NCBI RefSeq assembly: GCF_004564375.1
Contig: NZ_CP038267.1
Coordinates: 186,001 to 250,000 of the forward strand
Reading direction: 5' to 3'
Source of the DNA: Nocardioides euryhalodurans
Lineage (GTDB): Bacteria; Actinomycetota; Actinomycetes; Propionibacteriales; Nocardioidaceae
DNA: 64,000 bases
Made by a program: the position numbers and the translations under genes
The notes under the pieces: model-generated
The model's input: the letters and a program-made list of their open reading frames with translations, nothing else
Told to the model about the DNA's origin: nothing
Databases searched by the model: none
Shown here: positions 19,861 through 28,046 of the stretch, piece after piece
Layout: each line of letters opens with the position of its first letter
How positions within the stretch are numbered: position 1 is the first letter of the stretch

Positions 19861-20284
19861 TGCGCACCGGCTGGGCGTCCTCGGCGACCAACCGGGCGGC
19901 GCCGGGCCGGACGCCGGCGGGCAGCTCGAAGACCCACGTCACCCAGCCGAGCCGGTCGTTCGCGGCCGTGTCGGCATCGGCGACGGCGAGCTCCCACGAC
20001 CGGTCCCCCTGGACGAGCCGGAGCACAACGTCCTCCAACGGCCTGACCGGCAGGTCGTCGTACGAGCAGGAGCCGCAGCCGGGCCCGGTCGAGCAGGTCA
20101 TGGTGTCCCGGCAGCCGTCGACGAAGGAGCGGCCCCCGACCGTGACCGCGGCGCCGCGCTCCAGCACCTGCCGCCCGACAGCCTCGAGGTAGGGAGCCGC
20201 GCACGAGGCCGACGCGGTCTGCTGCGGGAACGGTGCCAGGGCGACACCGAGCAGGGCGGTGAGCAGCATGGACGACCGACGCAC
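19847..20284 (-). CDS. Small secreted cysteine-rich protein
   Basis: 145 residues from a GTG. The N-terminus VRRSSMLLTALLGVALAPF with a TASA-S site fits a Sec signal peptide. The mature part has six or more cysteines, clustered in DGCRDTMTCSTGPGCGSCS, probably forming disulfides, then a beta-rich region with tryptophans. No family is recognised. It overlaps the ATPase gene end-to-end by 14 bases and ends the leftward run from 23309. Confidence 0.65.
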   Translation of the reverse strand: MRRSSMLLTALLGVALAPFPQQTASASCAAPYLEAVGRQVLERGAAVTVGGRSFVDGCRDTMTCSTGPGCGSCSYDDLPVRPLEDVVLRLVQGDRSWELAVADADTAANDRLGWVTWVFELPAGVRPGAARLVAEDAQPVRIRIR

Positions 20285-20307
20285 GGGGGATGGACGGCCG
20301 GGGAGCG

Positions 20308-22242
20308 TCAGCGGTTCCCGTCGAAGGTGTAGCGGGGGAGCTCGACCGTCGTGCTCCAGCGGTGGACCTCCTCCCCGTCGCGGGTCGCGCGGGTCTCGAT
20401 GGCCACGTCGTAGCCGGTCGGCCCGACCCGGACGTCGAGGTCGGCGCTGACCTCGATCGCCGCCTCCGGCCAGGTGAGACCGAAGACGGTCGTGGCCAGC
20501 GCGCGCTGCTCGAACGTCCGTCGGTCGACCCGCACCTCGCCCTCGTAGTGCTCGCGCACCCGGCCGGCGTACGGGCCGTCGTACTCGGACTCCGACAGCG
20601 TGTGCGCCACGGTGGTGCGGTGGAGCACGTCGTCGGTGACCGACCACACGATGCCCTCCTCCGACTCCGACGTCGTGCCGGCCCCGGGGGTGAAGGTCGG
20701 CTCGGGCCAGGTCCCGTCCAGCAGCGGCAGCACCAGCTCGCCGTGGTGGACCGTGATCGTCAGGGGTGCCGGCGGCGACACCGTGTTGGGCCAGTCGGCG
20801 CCGGCGACGCTCAGCCGCAGCCGCTGGCCGTGCGACCACTCGTAGGCGCAGGCGTCGAGGACGACCTCCACGTCGTACTCCTCACCCGGGACGAGCGGGA
20901 CGTCGCCCCCGTGCACACCGTCGCGGAAGGCGAGGTCGAGGGTGCCGCGCGAGACGAGTGCGGAGGTGCCGTCGGGGAAGACGTCGCACAGCTTCACCGA
21001 CAGCGACGCGGCGGGGGCGTCGGCGCTGATCCGGAGCCGGGCGACCGGGTGGCCGACCAGCGGGCGGTCCGGCGGCGCGTCGTCCCAGGTGAGCGAGCGG
21101 GCGTCGTCGGTGCGCTGGTCCAGCGACAGCCCCCACGGCAGGTGGCCGGCGCAGTCGATCCACGCGGTGGTGCCGACGGACGGGTCGACGGCGAGCGAGC
21201 GGGGGCCGGAGAGCGGCAGCGTCGACCGGGTGGTCGGCGGGACGCTGGGGAGGCTGAGCCAGAAGCCCTCGTGGAGGTCCAGGTCGGGCTCCGGGCGGGT
21301 GCTGCCGCGTACGAAGACGTCGCACCGGTCCTCGTGGGCGCCCTGGCCCCGCAGGTGGGTGTCGAACCAGCCGGCGAGCTCGGTCTCGAGGTCGATCCGG
21401 GGTCCGGGCATGGCGTTCGTCGCGTCGGCGTGCGCCCACGGCCCGGCCAGCAGCCGGTGCGGCACGCCGGCCTCGGCGAGCGCGGCCACGGTGCGGAAGG
21501 TGTTGTTGCGGTAGCCGTCGGCCCACCCCGCCACGAGCATCACGGGACAGGCGATCCGGTCGTAGCCGTCGCCCTCGGGCCCCAGCCGGACCGAGCCGTG
21601 GGCCCAGTACGGTCCGTGGGTGCGCTGCTCCAGCCAGGTCAGCAGCCACGGCTGCGGGTCGGCCAGCCGCCGCTGCCACTCCTGCTCCCAGCCCTCGCCC
21701 CAGACCGCGGGCACCGGCGGCAGCAGGTTCATGGGCGTCATGTAGTGGCAGTAGTCGACCAGGTCGATCAGCCGCAGCGCCCCGCCGCGCCAGTGGACGT
21801 CGTCGGTCCACCGGTCGTCGGTCGCATAGATCGCGCAGATGGCGCCGAGGGCCGGCGGGCGCTCGCACGCGAGCTGCAGCGAGTTGAAGCCGCTGTAGGA
21901 GGTGCCGAACATCCCGACCTTTCCGTCGCACCACTCCTGGTCGGCCAGCCACGCGATCACCGCCCGCAGGTCGCGCTGCTCGGCGGCGGGGTACTCGTCG
22001 GTGGCGTCGCCGGGGGAGGACCCGGTGCCGCGCAGGTCGAGCCGGCACACGGCGTACGCGTGGCGGTCGCGCAGGCCCTCGTAGCTCTCGGCGTACGACG
22101 AGGTCAGGTCGTCCTTGCGGTAGGGGAGCGCCTCGAGCAGGCACGGCTGCGGGCCGGCCGCGGGGTCGGGGAGATAGAGGGTGGCGGCGAGGTCGACCCC
22201 GTCGCCGGGGATCACGACCTCGCGCTGCGTTCCGGTCGTCAT
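20308..22242 (-). CDS. CocE/NonD family hydrolase
   Basis: 644 residues. Alpha/beta-hydrolase domain with the nucleophile Ser115 in GTSYSG and the preceding CRLDLRGTGSSPG oxyanion segment, followed by a jelly-roll C-terminal domain (about 400-640), as in cocaine esterase and X-Pro dipeptidyl peptidases. No signal peptide, so cytoplasmic. It likely cleaves esters or amides/peptides. The ATG overlaps the stop of the upstream aminopeptidase by 4 bases. A related secreted enzyme is encoded at 36732. Confidence 0.88.
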   Translation of the reverse strand: MTTGTQREVVIPGDGVDLAATLYLPDPAAGPQPCLLEALPYRKDDLTSSYAESYEGLRDRHAYAVCRLDLRGTGSSPGDATDEYPAAEQRDLRAVIAWLADQEWCDGKVGMFGTSYSGFNSLQLACERPPALGAICAIYATDDRWTDDVHWRGGALRLIDLVDYCHYMTPMNLLPPVPAVWGEGWEQEWQRRLADPQPWLLTWLEQRTHGPYWAHGSVRLGPEGDGYDRIACPVMLVAGWADGYRNNTFRTVAALAEAGVPHRLLAGPWAHADATNAMPGPRIDLETELAGWFDTHLRGQGAHEDRCDVFVRGSTRPEPDLDLHEGFWLSLPSVPPTTRSTLPLSGPRSLAVDPSVGTTAWIDCAGHLPWGLSLDQRTDDARSLTWDDAPPDRPLVGHPVARLRISADAPAASLSVKLCDVFPDGTSALVSRGTLDLAFRDGVHGGDVPLVPGEEYDVEVVLDACAYEWSHGQRLRLSVAGADWPNTVSPPAPLTITVHHGELVLPLLDGTWPEPTFTPGAGTTSESEEGIVWSVTDDVLHRTTVAHTLSESEYDGPYAGRVREHYEGEVRVDRRTFEQRALATTVFGLTWPEAAIEVSADLDVRVGPTGYDVAIETRATRDGEEVHRWSTTVELPRYTFDGNR

Positions 22243-23309
22243 CGGACCTCCAGGAGGGCGAGCACCTCGGGCGCGTGGAGCGACTCGCTGGTGTGGCCGT
22301 CGCGCCCGACGGTGGTGGGTGCGGTGAACATCGAGTTGAGGACCGACTCCTCGGCGGCCTCGACGGTGGCGGCGAACAGCGGGTCGAGGGCGCGGCCGGC
22401 GACCAGGTCGGTCCGGTCGGGACGGCCGTCACGGTCCAGGCGCATCCCGGTCCCGACCCCGAGGAAGATCTCGCCGCTGCCGTGGTGGGCGACAGAGCCG
22501 GTCCGGGCCAGGCCGAGGCCGATCCGGCGGGCGAGCCGGGCGCAGGCGGCCCCGTCGACCGGTGCGTCGGTGACGACGATCCCGATGCACGACCCTGCGG
22601 GGGCCCTCGGGCCGGTGGCGGCGGGGCCGAGGCGCCGGCCGACCGGCACGCCCGCGACGACGCACTCCTCGCGGACGCCGAAGTTGGTGAGGAGCAGCAC
22701 CGCGACCGTGTGGCCCTCCGGGGTGACCCGGGACGCGGTCCCGATGCCGCCCTTGAAGTCGAAGCACGACATCCCGGTCCCGGCCCCGACCGCGCCCTCC
22801 TCCGGGGGGCCGCTGCCGGCCCGTGAGGCCAGCGCGGCGGCGTGGGCGGCCCGTACGTCGTCGGCCGTCACCTGCATCCGGCGGCAGTCGTTGAGGAAGG
22901 AGTCGTCGCACTCCGCGACGACCGGGATCACGACGTCGTCGGCCACCTCGCGGTGGCGCTCGAGCTCGATCTCGCAGGCGGTGTCGTAGACCCGCCCGAG
23001 CTGCATCGTCGAGGTGAGGTGGACCGGCGTCTCGGTGGCGCCCCACTCGGCAGCCGTCAGGAAGCCCGTGCACTCGCCGGCCCCGTTGAGGACGGCGCCG
23101 CCCGCAGGGAGCGGCCGGTGGTAGGCGTCCTCGGCCAGCAGCAAGGTGGTCACGCCGGTGCGGGCCGTGCCACGCCCGTCCGGCGGTGCGGGCTCGTCGC
23201 GGTGGACCGTGGCGTGCCCGAGGCCGACGCCGGCGACGTCGAGCACCGAGTTGGTGGGACCGGTCGGCAGGGTGCCGATGACGACACCGAGGTCGCGTGC
23301 ACGTGGCAT
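22239..23309 (-). CDS. P1 family (DmpA-like) aminopeptidase
   Basis: 356 residues. The S58/P1 family self-cleaves before a serine; AGSCIGIVVTDAP matches the cleavage-site strand and makes Ser240 the likely nucleophile. LTNFGVREE and CFDFKGGIGTASR are other family segments. Members are L-aminopeptidase/D-esterases or beta-peptidyl aminopeptidases. The ATG at 23309 is preceded by CAGGAT at 6 bases, suggesting a leaderless start, and the promoter region is symmetric with that of the divergent deacetylase-like gene. Confidence 0.87.
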   Translation of the reverse strand: MPRARDLGVVIGTLPTGPTNSVLDVAGVGLGHATVHRDEPAPPDGRGTARTGVTTLLLAEDAYHRPLPAGGAVLNGAGECTGFLTAAEWGATETPVHLTSTMQLGRVYDTACEIELERHREVADDVVIPVVAECDDSFLNDCRRMQVTADDVRAAHAAALASRAGSGPPEEGAVGAGTGMSCFDFKGGIGTASRVTPEGHTVAVLLLTNFGVREECVVAGVPVGRRLGPAATGPRAPAGSCIGIVVTDAPVDGAACARLARRIGLGLARTGSVAHHGSGEIFLGVGTGMRLDRDGRPDRTDLVAGRALDPLFAATVEAAEESVLNSMFTAPTTVGRDGHTSESLHAPEVLALLEVR

Positions 23310-23350
23310 GCCAGCATCCTGCCGGAACACCGGGGTGGGATGCTGGCCGC
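23310..23350. promoter_or_regulatory. Symmetric divergent promoter between P1 peptidase and HDAC-like genes
   Basis: The 41-base space holds the inverted repeat CCAGCATCC (23311-23319) / GGATGCTGG (23338-23346). Each arm carries the same GGATGCTGG just before one of the start codons, so both genes may be read from matching promoters as leaderless mRNAs. Confidence 0.45.
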
Positions 23351-24424
23351 GTGTCCCGCTCGATGCCGGTCGTCTGGTCCCCGGAGACCCGACGCCACGA
23401 CCCGCGCCACGAGGTCTGGGTGGGCGTCGCGACGCCCGCCACCGAGGTCGCCGAGCGGGTCGACGCGATCCTTTCGGCCGTCGGCGGACGCGAGCTCGTC
23501 GAGGCCGAGCCGCACGGCGTCGAGGCGTTGCGGTCGGTCCACGACCCGGCGTTGCTCGACTTCCTCGCGACCGCGCACGAGCGCTGGCGCGCGGGGGAGT
23601 ACGCCGAGCTGGTCGGCCAGGACCGGGTGACGCCGTACGTCTTCCCGACGCCGGCGATGACCGCCGGGATGCCGACCCGGCTGCCGGCCGCGCTCCACGG
23701 GCTGGCCGGGGTGTTCGGCTACGACACCATGACCCTGGTCGGCCCCGGGACGTGGCAGGCCGCGGTCGCGGCGGCCGACTGCGCGCTGACCGCGGTCTCG
23801 CTCGTGAAGGCGGGCGTCCCCGCGGCGTACGCCCTGAGCCGACCGCCCGGCCACCACGCGACGCCCGCCGGGTACGGCGGCTCGTGCTACCTCAACAACG
23901 CCGCGCTCGCCGCCCAGGCGCTCCGCGACGCGGGCCACGACCGGGTGGCCGTGCTCGACCTCGACGCCCACCACGGCAACGGCACCCAGGCGATCTTCTG
24001 GCAGCGGCCAGACGTGCTCTACGGCTCGCTCCACGTCGACCCGGCGGCCGGCTGGTTCCCGCACGTCGTCGGCCACCCCGAGGAGACCGGCGGTGCCGCC
24101 GGCGCGGGTGCCACCCGCAACCGGCCGCTGCCCGAGGGCACCGGCGACGACGACTGGCTCGCGGAGGTGACCGACCTCGTCGACTGGGTGGACGCGGCCG
24201 GCTGCGACGCGCTGGTGGTCTCGCTCGGGGTCGACGCCGCCGCCGAGGACCCGGAGAGCCCGCTGCAGGTGACCGCCGGCGGCTACGCCGACGCGGGCCG
24301 GCTGGTCGGCGGGCTGCGGCTGCCCTCGGTGGTCGTCCAGGAGGGCGGCTACCACCTGCCCAGCCTCGGTGGCCTGGTGGCGGCGTACCTCGACGCCCAC
24401 GACGCCGCGGCCGCCGTACGGTGA
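23351..24424 (+). CDS. Histone deacetylase-like amidohydrolase
   Basis: 357 residues from a GTG. Class II HDAC/acetylpolyamine amidohydrolase motifs: RPPGHHATP (catalytic His pair), LDLDAHHGNGTQ (zinc Asp/His), and VSLGVDAAAEDPE. In bacteria such enzymes deacetylate polyamines, acetoin-linked substrates or lysines. The substrate is not evident. The GTG is 4 codons before MPVVWSP; the segment GGATGC lies about 7 bases before it. Confidence 0.85.
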   Translation: MSRSMPVVWSPETRRHDPRHEVWVGVATPATEVAERVDAILSAVGGRELVEAEPHGVEALRSVHDPALLDFLATAHERWRAGEYAELVGQDRVTPYVFPTPAMTAGMPTRLPAALHGLAGVFGYDTMTLVGPGTWQAAVAAADCALTAVSLVKAGVPAAYALSRPPGHHATPAGYGGSCYLNNAALAAQALRDAGHDRVAVLDLDAHHGNGTQAIFWQRPDVLYGSLHVDPAAGWFPHVVGHPEETGGAAGAGATRNRPLPEGTGDDDWLAEVTDLVDWVDAAGCDALVVSLGVDAAAEDPESPLQVTAGGYADAGRLVGGLRLPSVVVQEGGYHLPSLGGLVAAYLDAHDAAAAVR

Positions 24425-24428
24425 TCCC

Positions 24429-24728
24429 ATGATCGCCGCCTTCAGCATCAGCCCCACCGCCGCCGACGAGACCGGCTCGGTCAGCGAGGCCGTCGCCGCC
24501 GCCGTCCGGGTGGTCCGCGAGTCCGGCCTTCCCTGCGAGACCAACGCGATGTTCACCAACGTCGAGGGGGAGTGGGACGAGGTGATGGCCGTCGTCAAGC
24601 AGGCCGTCGACGTGGTGGCCGCCGCGTCCCCGCGCGTCGGGCTCGTGCTCAAGGCCGACATCCGCCCCGGCTACGACGGCCAGCTCACCGCCAAGGTGGA
24701 GCGGGTCGAGGCCGCGCTGCTCGACTGA
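24429..24728 (+). CDS. Thiamine-binding-type MTH1187/YkoF-like protein
   Basis: 99 residues, the length of the MTH1187/YqgV family. The pattern ISPTAADETGSVSEAVAAAV followed by GLPCETNAMFTNVEGEWDEV is diagnostic. Family members bind thiamine or its pyrimidine precursor. It begins 4 bases after the deacetylase stop, yet TACGGT lies 6 bases before its ATG, so it may also have its own leaderless transcript. A YjbQ gene is close by at 25642. Confidence 0.85.
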   Translation: MIAAFSISPTAADETGSVSEAVAAAVRVVRESGLPCETNAMFTNVEGEWDEVMAVVKQAVDVVAAASPRVGLVLKADIRPGYDGQLTAKVERVEAALLD

Positions 24729-24813
24729 CCACTTCCCCCACCCGGCAGACCGGTCGTCCCGGAGCCGTTACGTCGACCGGTGCGCCGGCTGCGTCGCCCC
24801 GGTCCCGGGCCGG

Positions 24814-25605
24814 TCAGTCGCGCGCCGGCAGCAGGGTCGCCTCCGCGTGGAGGCCGCCCTCGGTGAACCCGACCGCGCGATAGATCCGGATCGCCTCGTC
24901 CTCGGGGTTGGCGGCCATCACCAGGGTGTCGGCGCCCAGCCCCTCGAGCGCGTCGCGGGCGGCGGCGCGGACCAGGGCGCCGGCGAGGCCGCGTCGCCGG
25001 AATCCGGGGTGGGTCTTGACGTTCTGGTAGCGGGCGAGGCCCTCGCCGGCACGGAAGATGCCCAGCGAGGAGACCAGCTGGTCGGCCACGAAGGCGCCCC
25101 ACCAGTGGCCCAGGCCGGCGGCGACGAGGGCACGGTTGGCCGCGGCCCGCCCCTGCAGGAACTCGCGCGTCAGGTGCGGGTCGTCCGGTTCGGACGCGAG
25201 GTTGAGGTCGACCTCCTGGTCCCAGTCGGCGTCGGTGACCAGCGTCCGTACCTCGGTGCCGTCCGCGAGGGGAGGGCCGGCGTCGACCGCGCCGGTGGTC
25301 ATCGCGGCCACCGTGTCGACCCGGAAGCCGGCCTCGCGCAGGGGCTGCAGGGTCGCACCGTCCTCGCACCGGTCCATGCCGATCGAGACGTGCTCGGCGC
25401 CGGGGAACTCGCGGCGGGCCTCGCGGACCCAGTGGTCGACCTGCCCGGGAGCCGGAGGCGCCGGCAGCAGCAGGAAGTTGCCCCAGTAGAACGAGGGCTC
25501 GAGCGGCGTCCGGACGACCAGGTGGGTCCCGCGGTCCTCCGCGACGGACCCGGTCTGCTCCAGCAGCGCGATGTCGGTCCGGAAGGCCAGCGACTCCACG
25601 TCCAT
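24814..25605 (-). CDS. GNAT family N-acetyltransferase
   Basis: 263 residues. The C-terminal half has the acetyl-CoA loop in NVKTHPGFRRRGLAGALVRA followed by ANPEDEAIRIYRAVGF. The N-terminal half (about 1-115) is a degenerate second GNAT-like region. TAGGTT lies 6 bases before the ATG at 25605, a leaderless start, and the gene is divergent from YjbQ with only 36 bases between. The substrate is unknown. Confidence 0.83.
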   Translation of the reverse strand: MDVESLAFRTDIALLEQTGSVAEDRGTHLVVRTPLEPSFYWGNFLLLPAPPAPGQVDHWVREARREFPGAEHVSIGMDRCEDGATLQPLREAGFRVDTVAAMTTGAVDAGPPLADGTEVRTLVTDADWDQEVDLNLASEPDDPHLTREFLQGRAAANRALVAAGLGHWWGAFVADQLVSSLGIFRAGEGLARYQNVKTHPGFRRRGLAGALVRAAARDALEGLGADTLVMAANPEDEAIRIYRAVGFTEGGLHAEATLLPARD

Positions 25606-25641
25606 CCCGGCAACCTATCCACCCGTGGCACGATCGGCGAC
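25606..25641. promoter_or_regulatory. Divergent leaderless promoters (GNAT / YjbQ)
   Basis: TAGGTT on the minus strand (25612-25617) is 6 bases from the GNAT ATG. CACGAT on the plus strand (25629-25634) is 7 bases from the YjbQ GTG. Both fit -10 hexamers placed for leaderless mRNAs. Confidence 0.5.
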
Positions 25642-26049
25642 GTGGATTCCGAGACCCGTCACTACCGGACCGGCGACACCGACCGCGTGCTCGACCTGAC
25701 CCGCGACTGCGCGGCGTACGTCGAGGGGCGCGGCGACGGCCTGCTCCACCTCTTCGTGCCGCACGCGACCGCCGGGCTGGCCGTCCTCGAGACCGGCGCC
25801 GGCAGCGACGAGGACCTGCTGGCCGCGCTGGCCGACCTGCTCCCCGGCGACGACCGCTGGCGGCACCGCCACGGCACCCCCGGGCACGGTCGCAGCCACG
25901 TGATGCCGGCGCTGGTGCCTCCCTACGCCACGGTGCCGGTGCTGGGTGGACGGCTGGCCCTCGGCACGTGGCAGAGCATCTGCCTGGTCGACCTCAACGT
26001 CGACAACCCCGAGCGCGAGGTCCGCTACTCGTTCCTGGCCTCCGCGTGA
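25642..26049 (+). CDS. YjbQ (UPF0047) family protein, secondary thiamine-phosphate-synthase-like
   Basis: 135 residues from a GTG, the normal family length. The conserved HLFVPHATAGLAVLETG, the GHGRSHVMPALV stretch and GTWQSICLVDLNVDNPEREV are clear; histidines of this trimeric fold form a metal/ligand site. Some members have weak thiamine-phosphate synthase activity, but the physiological role is unknown. CACGAT 7 bases before the GTG supports the start. Confidence 0.88.
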   Translation: MDSETRHYRTGDTDRVLDLTRDCAAYVEGRGDGLLHLFVPHATAGLAVLETGAGSDEDLLAALADLLPGDDRWRHRHGTPGHGRSHVMPALVPPYATVPVLGGRLALGTWQSICLVDLNVDNPEREVRYSFLASA

Positions 26050-26077
26050 TCCGGGAGGCGCGCCGGCCGGGTGGTGG

Positions 26078-26100
26078 TCGAACACCTGTTCGACTACGCT
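26078..26100 (+). promoter_or_regulatory. LexA SOS box abutting a leaderless promoter
   Basis: TCGAACACCTGTTCGA (26078-26093) matches the mycobacterial SOS box TCGAAC-N4-GTTCGA exactly; the dyad extends by one more pair (GTCGAACA/TGTTCGAC). The -10 TACGCT (26095-26100) starts one base later and is 6 bases from the ATG at 26107, so LexA bound here would block transcription. Confidence 0.85.
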
Positions 26101-26106
26101 CAGGTC

Positions 26107-26493
26107 ATGGCCGTCCCTGACCCGCACCGCAACGTCGCACCGCCCGGCTGGCCGCGTGAGGTCCGGCCGCCCGACACCCCTGACTGGGAGCGCACGGCGG
26201 CCAGCTGGCTGCTCGACCTGTGCCCGCCCGACTACCGCCGCTACGCCGGCTTGCGCAAGCACGTCGTGGTGCTGGCCCGCTTCGCGGTGCTCCACGTGGA
26301 GGCGGGGCAGGCGGCCTGCCGCCGCGGGCTCAGCGAGGCGCGTGCCGACCTCGGACAGGTGGCGGGAGCGGAGGTCGTCGACGCCGCGATCGCGACCTTC
26401 CAGCTCGAGGAGGCCCGCCTGCTCGCCGTACGACGGGGGGTCGGCCTGGTCGAGGAGGCGTTGCGGGGCCGCCGCTACGTCGCCCGGCTCTGA
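26107..26493 (+). CDS. SOS-regulated conserved hypothetical protein
   Basis: 128 residues, function unknown. A proline-rich N-terminus (PPGWPREVRPPDTPDWERTA) precedes helices: LLDLCPPDYRRYAGLRKHVV, a histidine-containing ARFAVLHVEAGQAA, then a long helix ending VEEALRGRRYVARL. No membrane segment or signal. The promoter carries an exact LexA box directly before the -10, and the ATG is 6 bases after TACGCT. The gene is therefore very probably induced by DNA damage; its biochemical role is not apparent. Confidence 0.85.
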   Translation: MAVPDPHRNVAPPGWPREVRPPDTPDWERTAASWLLDLCPPDYRRYAGLRKHVVVLARFAVLHVEAGQAACRRGLSEARADLGQVAGAEVVDAAIATFQLEEARLLAVRRGVGLVEEALRGRRYVARL

Positions 26494-26518
26494 CCCGGCC
26501 AACGGGTAGCGTCGGGGC

Positions 26519-27175
26519 ATGAGCAGACCAGTGATCCTCGTCGTCGGCGCCGGGCCCGGTGTCAGTGGCTCGGTCGCCCGCCGGTTCGCCCGCGACGGCC
26601 ACGACGTCGGGCTGCTCGGCATCGGCGAGGAGCAGCTCCGCACCCTCGCAGGCGAGGTCGAGGACCTCGGCGCCACGACTGCGTGGCGGGTCGCCGACCT
26701 CACCGACGAGGCCGCCACCACGCGTGCGGTGCACGAGCTCGCGGGCGAGCTCGGCCGCGTCGACGTCCTCCACTTCAACCCCAGCGCCTTCCGGGAGCAG
26801 GACCCGCTCGAGCTGAGCGTCCCCGACCTGCTCGCCGACCTGACGCTCGGCGTCGGGGCGATGCTGACCGCGCTCCAGGCGGCGCGGCCGAGCATGTCCG
26901 CCGGGGCCCGCGTCACCGCGACCGGCAGCATGGCGGCCGACCAGCCGTGGCACCGTGCGGCCTCGCTCGGCGTCCAGAAGGCCGGGCTGCGCAACCTGGT
27001 CCACAGCATCGACGCGGCCCTGGAGCCCGACGGCATCCGGGCGGTGTCGGTCACGGTCCGCGGCACCCTCTCCGACGAGGGCGCCTTCACCCCCGACCGG
27101 GTCGCCGAGGCGATCCACGCCGCCGCCCGGCAGCCGGAGTCGGGCTGGCGCAGCGAGATCCCGTACGAGGGCTGA
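26519..27175 (+). CDS. SDR family oxidoreductase-like protein lacking the catalytic tyrosine
   Basis: 218 residues with an N-terminal Rossmann fold: VVGAGPGVSGSVARRFA binds the dinucleotide. Ser137 (TATGSMAA) and Lys154 (GVQKAGL) line up with the SDR active site, but the residue four before the lysine is Leu150, not Tyr. The enzyme may use another acid or may bind NAD(P) without catalysing the usual reaction. TAGCGT lies 6 bases before the ATG, giving a leaderless start. The Nudix gene follows by 4 bases. Confidence 0.82.
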   Translation: MSRPVILVVGAGPGVSGSVARRFARDGHDVGLLGIGEEQLRTLAGEVEDLGATTAWRVADLTDEAATTRAVHELAGELGRVDVLHFNPSAFREQDPLELSVPDLLADLTLGVGAMLTALQAARPSMSAGARVTATGSMAADQPWHRAASLGVQKAGLRNLVHSIDAALEPDGIRAVSVTVRGTLSDEGAFTPDRVAEAIHAAARQPESGWRSEIPYEG

Positions 27176-27179
27176 GACC

Positions 27180-28046
27180 GTGCACACCTTCGCCAGCGTC
27201 GCCGTGGTCGACCGCCGCGGGTGGCTGCTGATGCAGGAACGCGACGAGCACGCGCCCGTCCACCCCGACACCTGGGGGCTCCCCGGCGGCGGGCTCGAGC
27301 CGGGGGAGGACCACGCGGAGGCAGCGATCCGCGAGCTCGCCGAGGAGACCGGCCTCGAGGTGACGGCCGACGCCCTCACCAGCCTCGGCCGCACCCGCTT
27401 CCACTCCCCGCCGTGCGGGACCGAGGACGACTACGAGCTGTTCGTGGTCCACGCCGACGTCGGTGACACGGACGTGTCCTGCGGCGAGGGGCGGCAGATG
27501 GTCTTCGTCGACCCGGCGAGCCTCTTCGACCGGCCGCTGCTGACGGCGGCGCGGATGCAGCTGCCCGACGTCCTCGACTCCGCGGGCTACCGACAGCGCT
27601 TCGGAGGTGAGCCCGCCCGCCGGTTCGCCGGCGTCGGGCTGGTCGACCGCCAGGGGGCGCTGCTGCTCCAGGAGCGCGACGAGCACCCGCTGCTCGACCC
27701 CGAGCGGTGGGGCTTCCCGGGCGGGCACCTCGAGCCTGGCGAGACCTTCGCGCAGGGCGCCGCGCGGGAGCTGGCCGAGGAGACCGGCGTGCTGCTCGCG
27801 CCCGACGACCTGGTGCTCGTCGACGAGGTCAGGGTCGACCACCGCGCCGAGTACGGCACCGTCGACCGGATGCGGTTCTTCGTCGCGCCGACCGCGCTGG
27901 AGGACGACGAGGTCGAGTGCCGCGAGGGACGCCAGATGGTCTTCGTGGACCCCGAGACGGTCCGCGGGCTGCCGCTGACGCGTTCGGCGGCGCTCGTCGT
28001 GGCCCCCTTCCTGATGTCGGACCTCTACGCAACACTCGCGACATGA
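27180..28046 (+). CDS. Tandem Nudix hydrolase (two complete Nudix domains)
   Basis: 288 residues from a GTG. Two Nudix domains lie head to tail (about 1-140 and 145-288). Each has an intact Nudix box: GGLEPGEDHAEAAIRELAEE with TG, and GHLEPGETFAQGAARELAEE with TG. Both also share MQERDEH/LQERDEH and EGRQMVFVDP segments, so the gene arose by duplication. Nudix enzymes cleave nucleoside-diphosphate-linked compounds, e.g. oxidised nucleotides. It overlaps the next gene by 4 bases. Confidence 0.9.
   Translation: MHTFASVAVVDRRGWLLMQERDEHAPVHPDTWGLPGGGLEPGEDHAEAAIRELAEETGLEVTADALTSLGRTRFHSPPCGTEDDYELFVVHADVGDTDVSCGEGRQMVFVDPASLFDRPLLTAARMQLPDVLDSAGYRQRFGGEPARRFAGVGLVDRQGALLLQERDEHPLLDPERWGFPGGHLEPGETFAQGAARELAEETGVLLAPDDLVLVDEVRVDHRAEYGTVDRMRFFVAPTALEDDEVECREGRQMVFVDPETVRGLPLTRSAALVVAPFLMSDLYATLAT

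Noticed and set aside
20290-22989. Long plus-strand open frame opposite the CocE-like and P1 peptidase genes
   Set aside because: Translation is a Val/Gly/Arg/Asp-rich shadow with no start signal or motif; the minus-strand genes have intact active sites.
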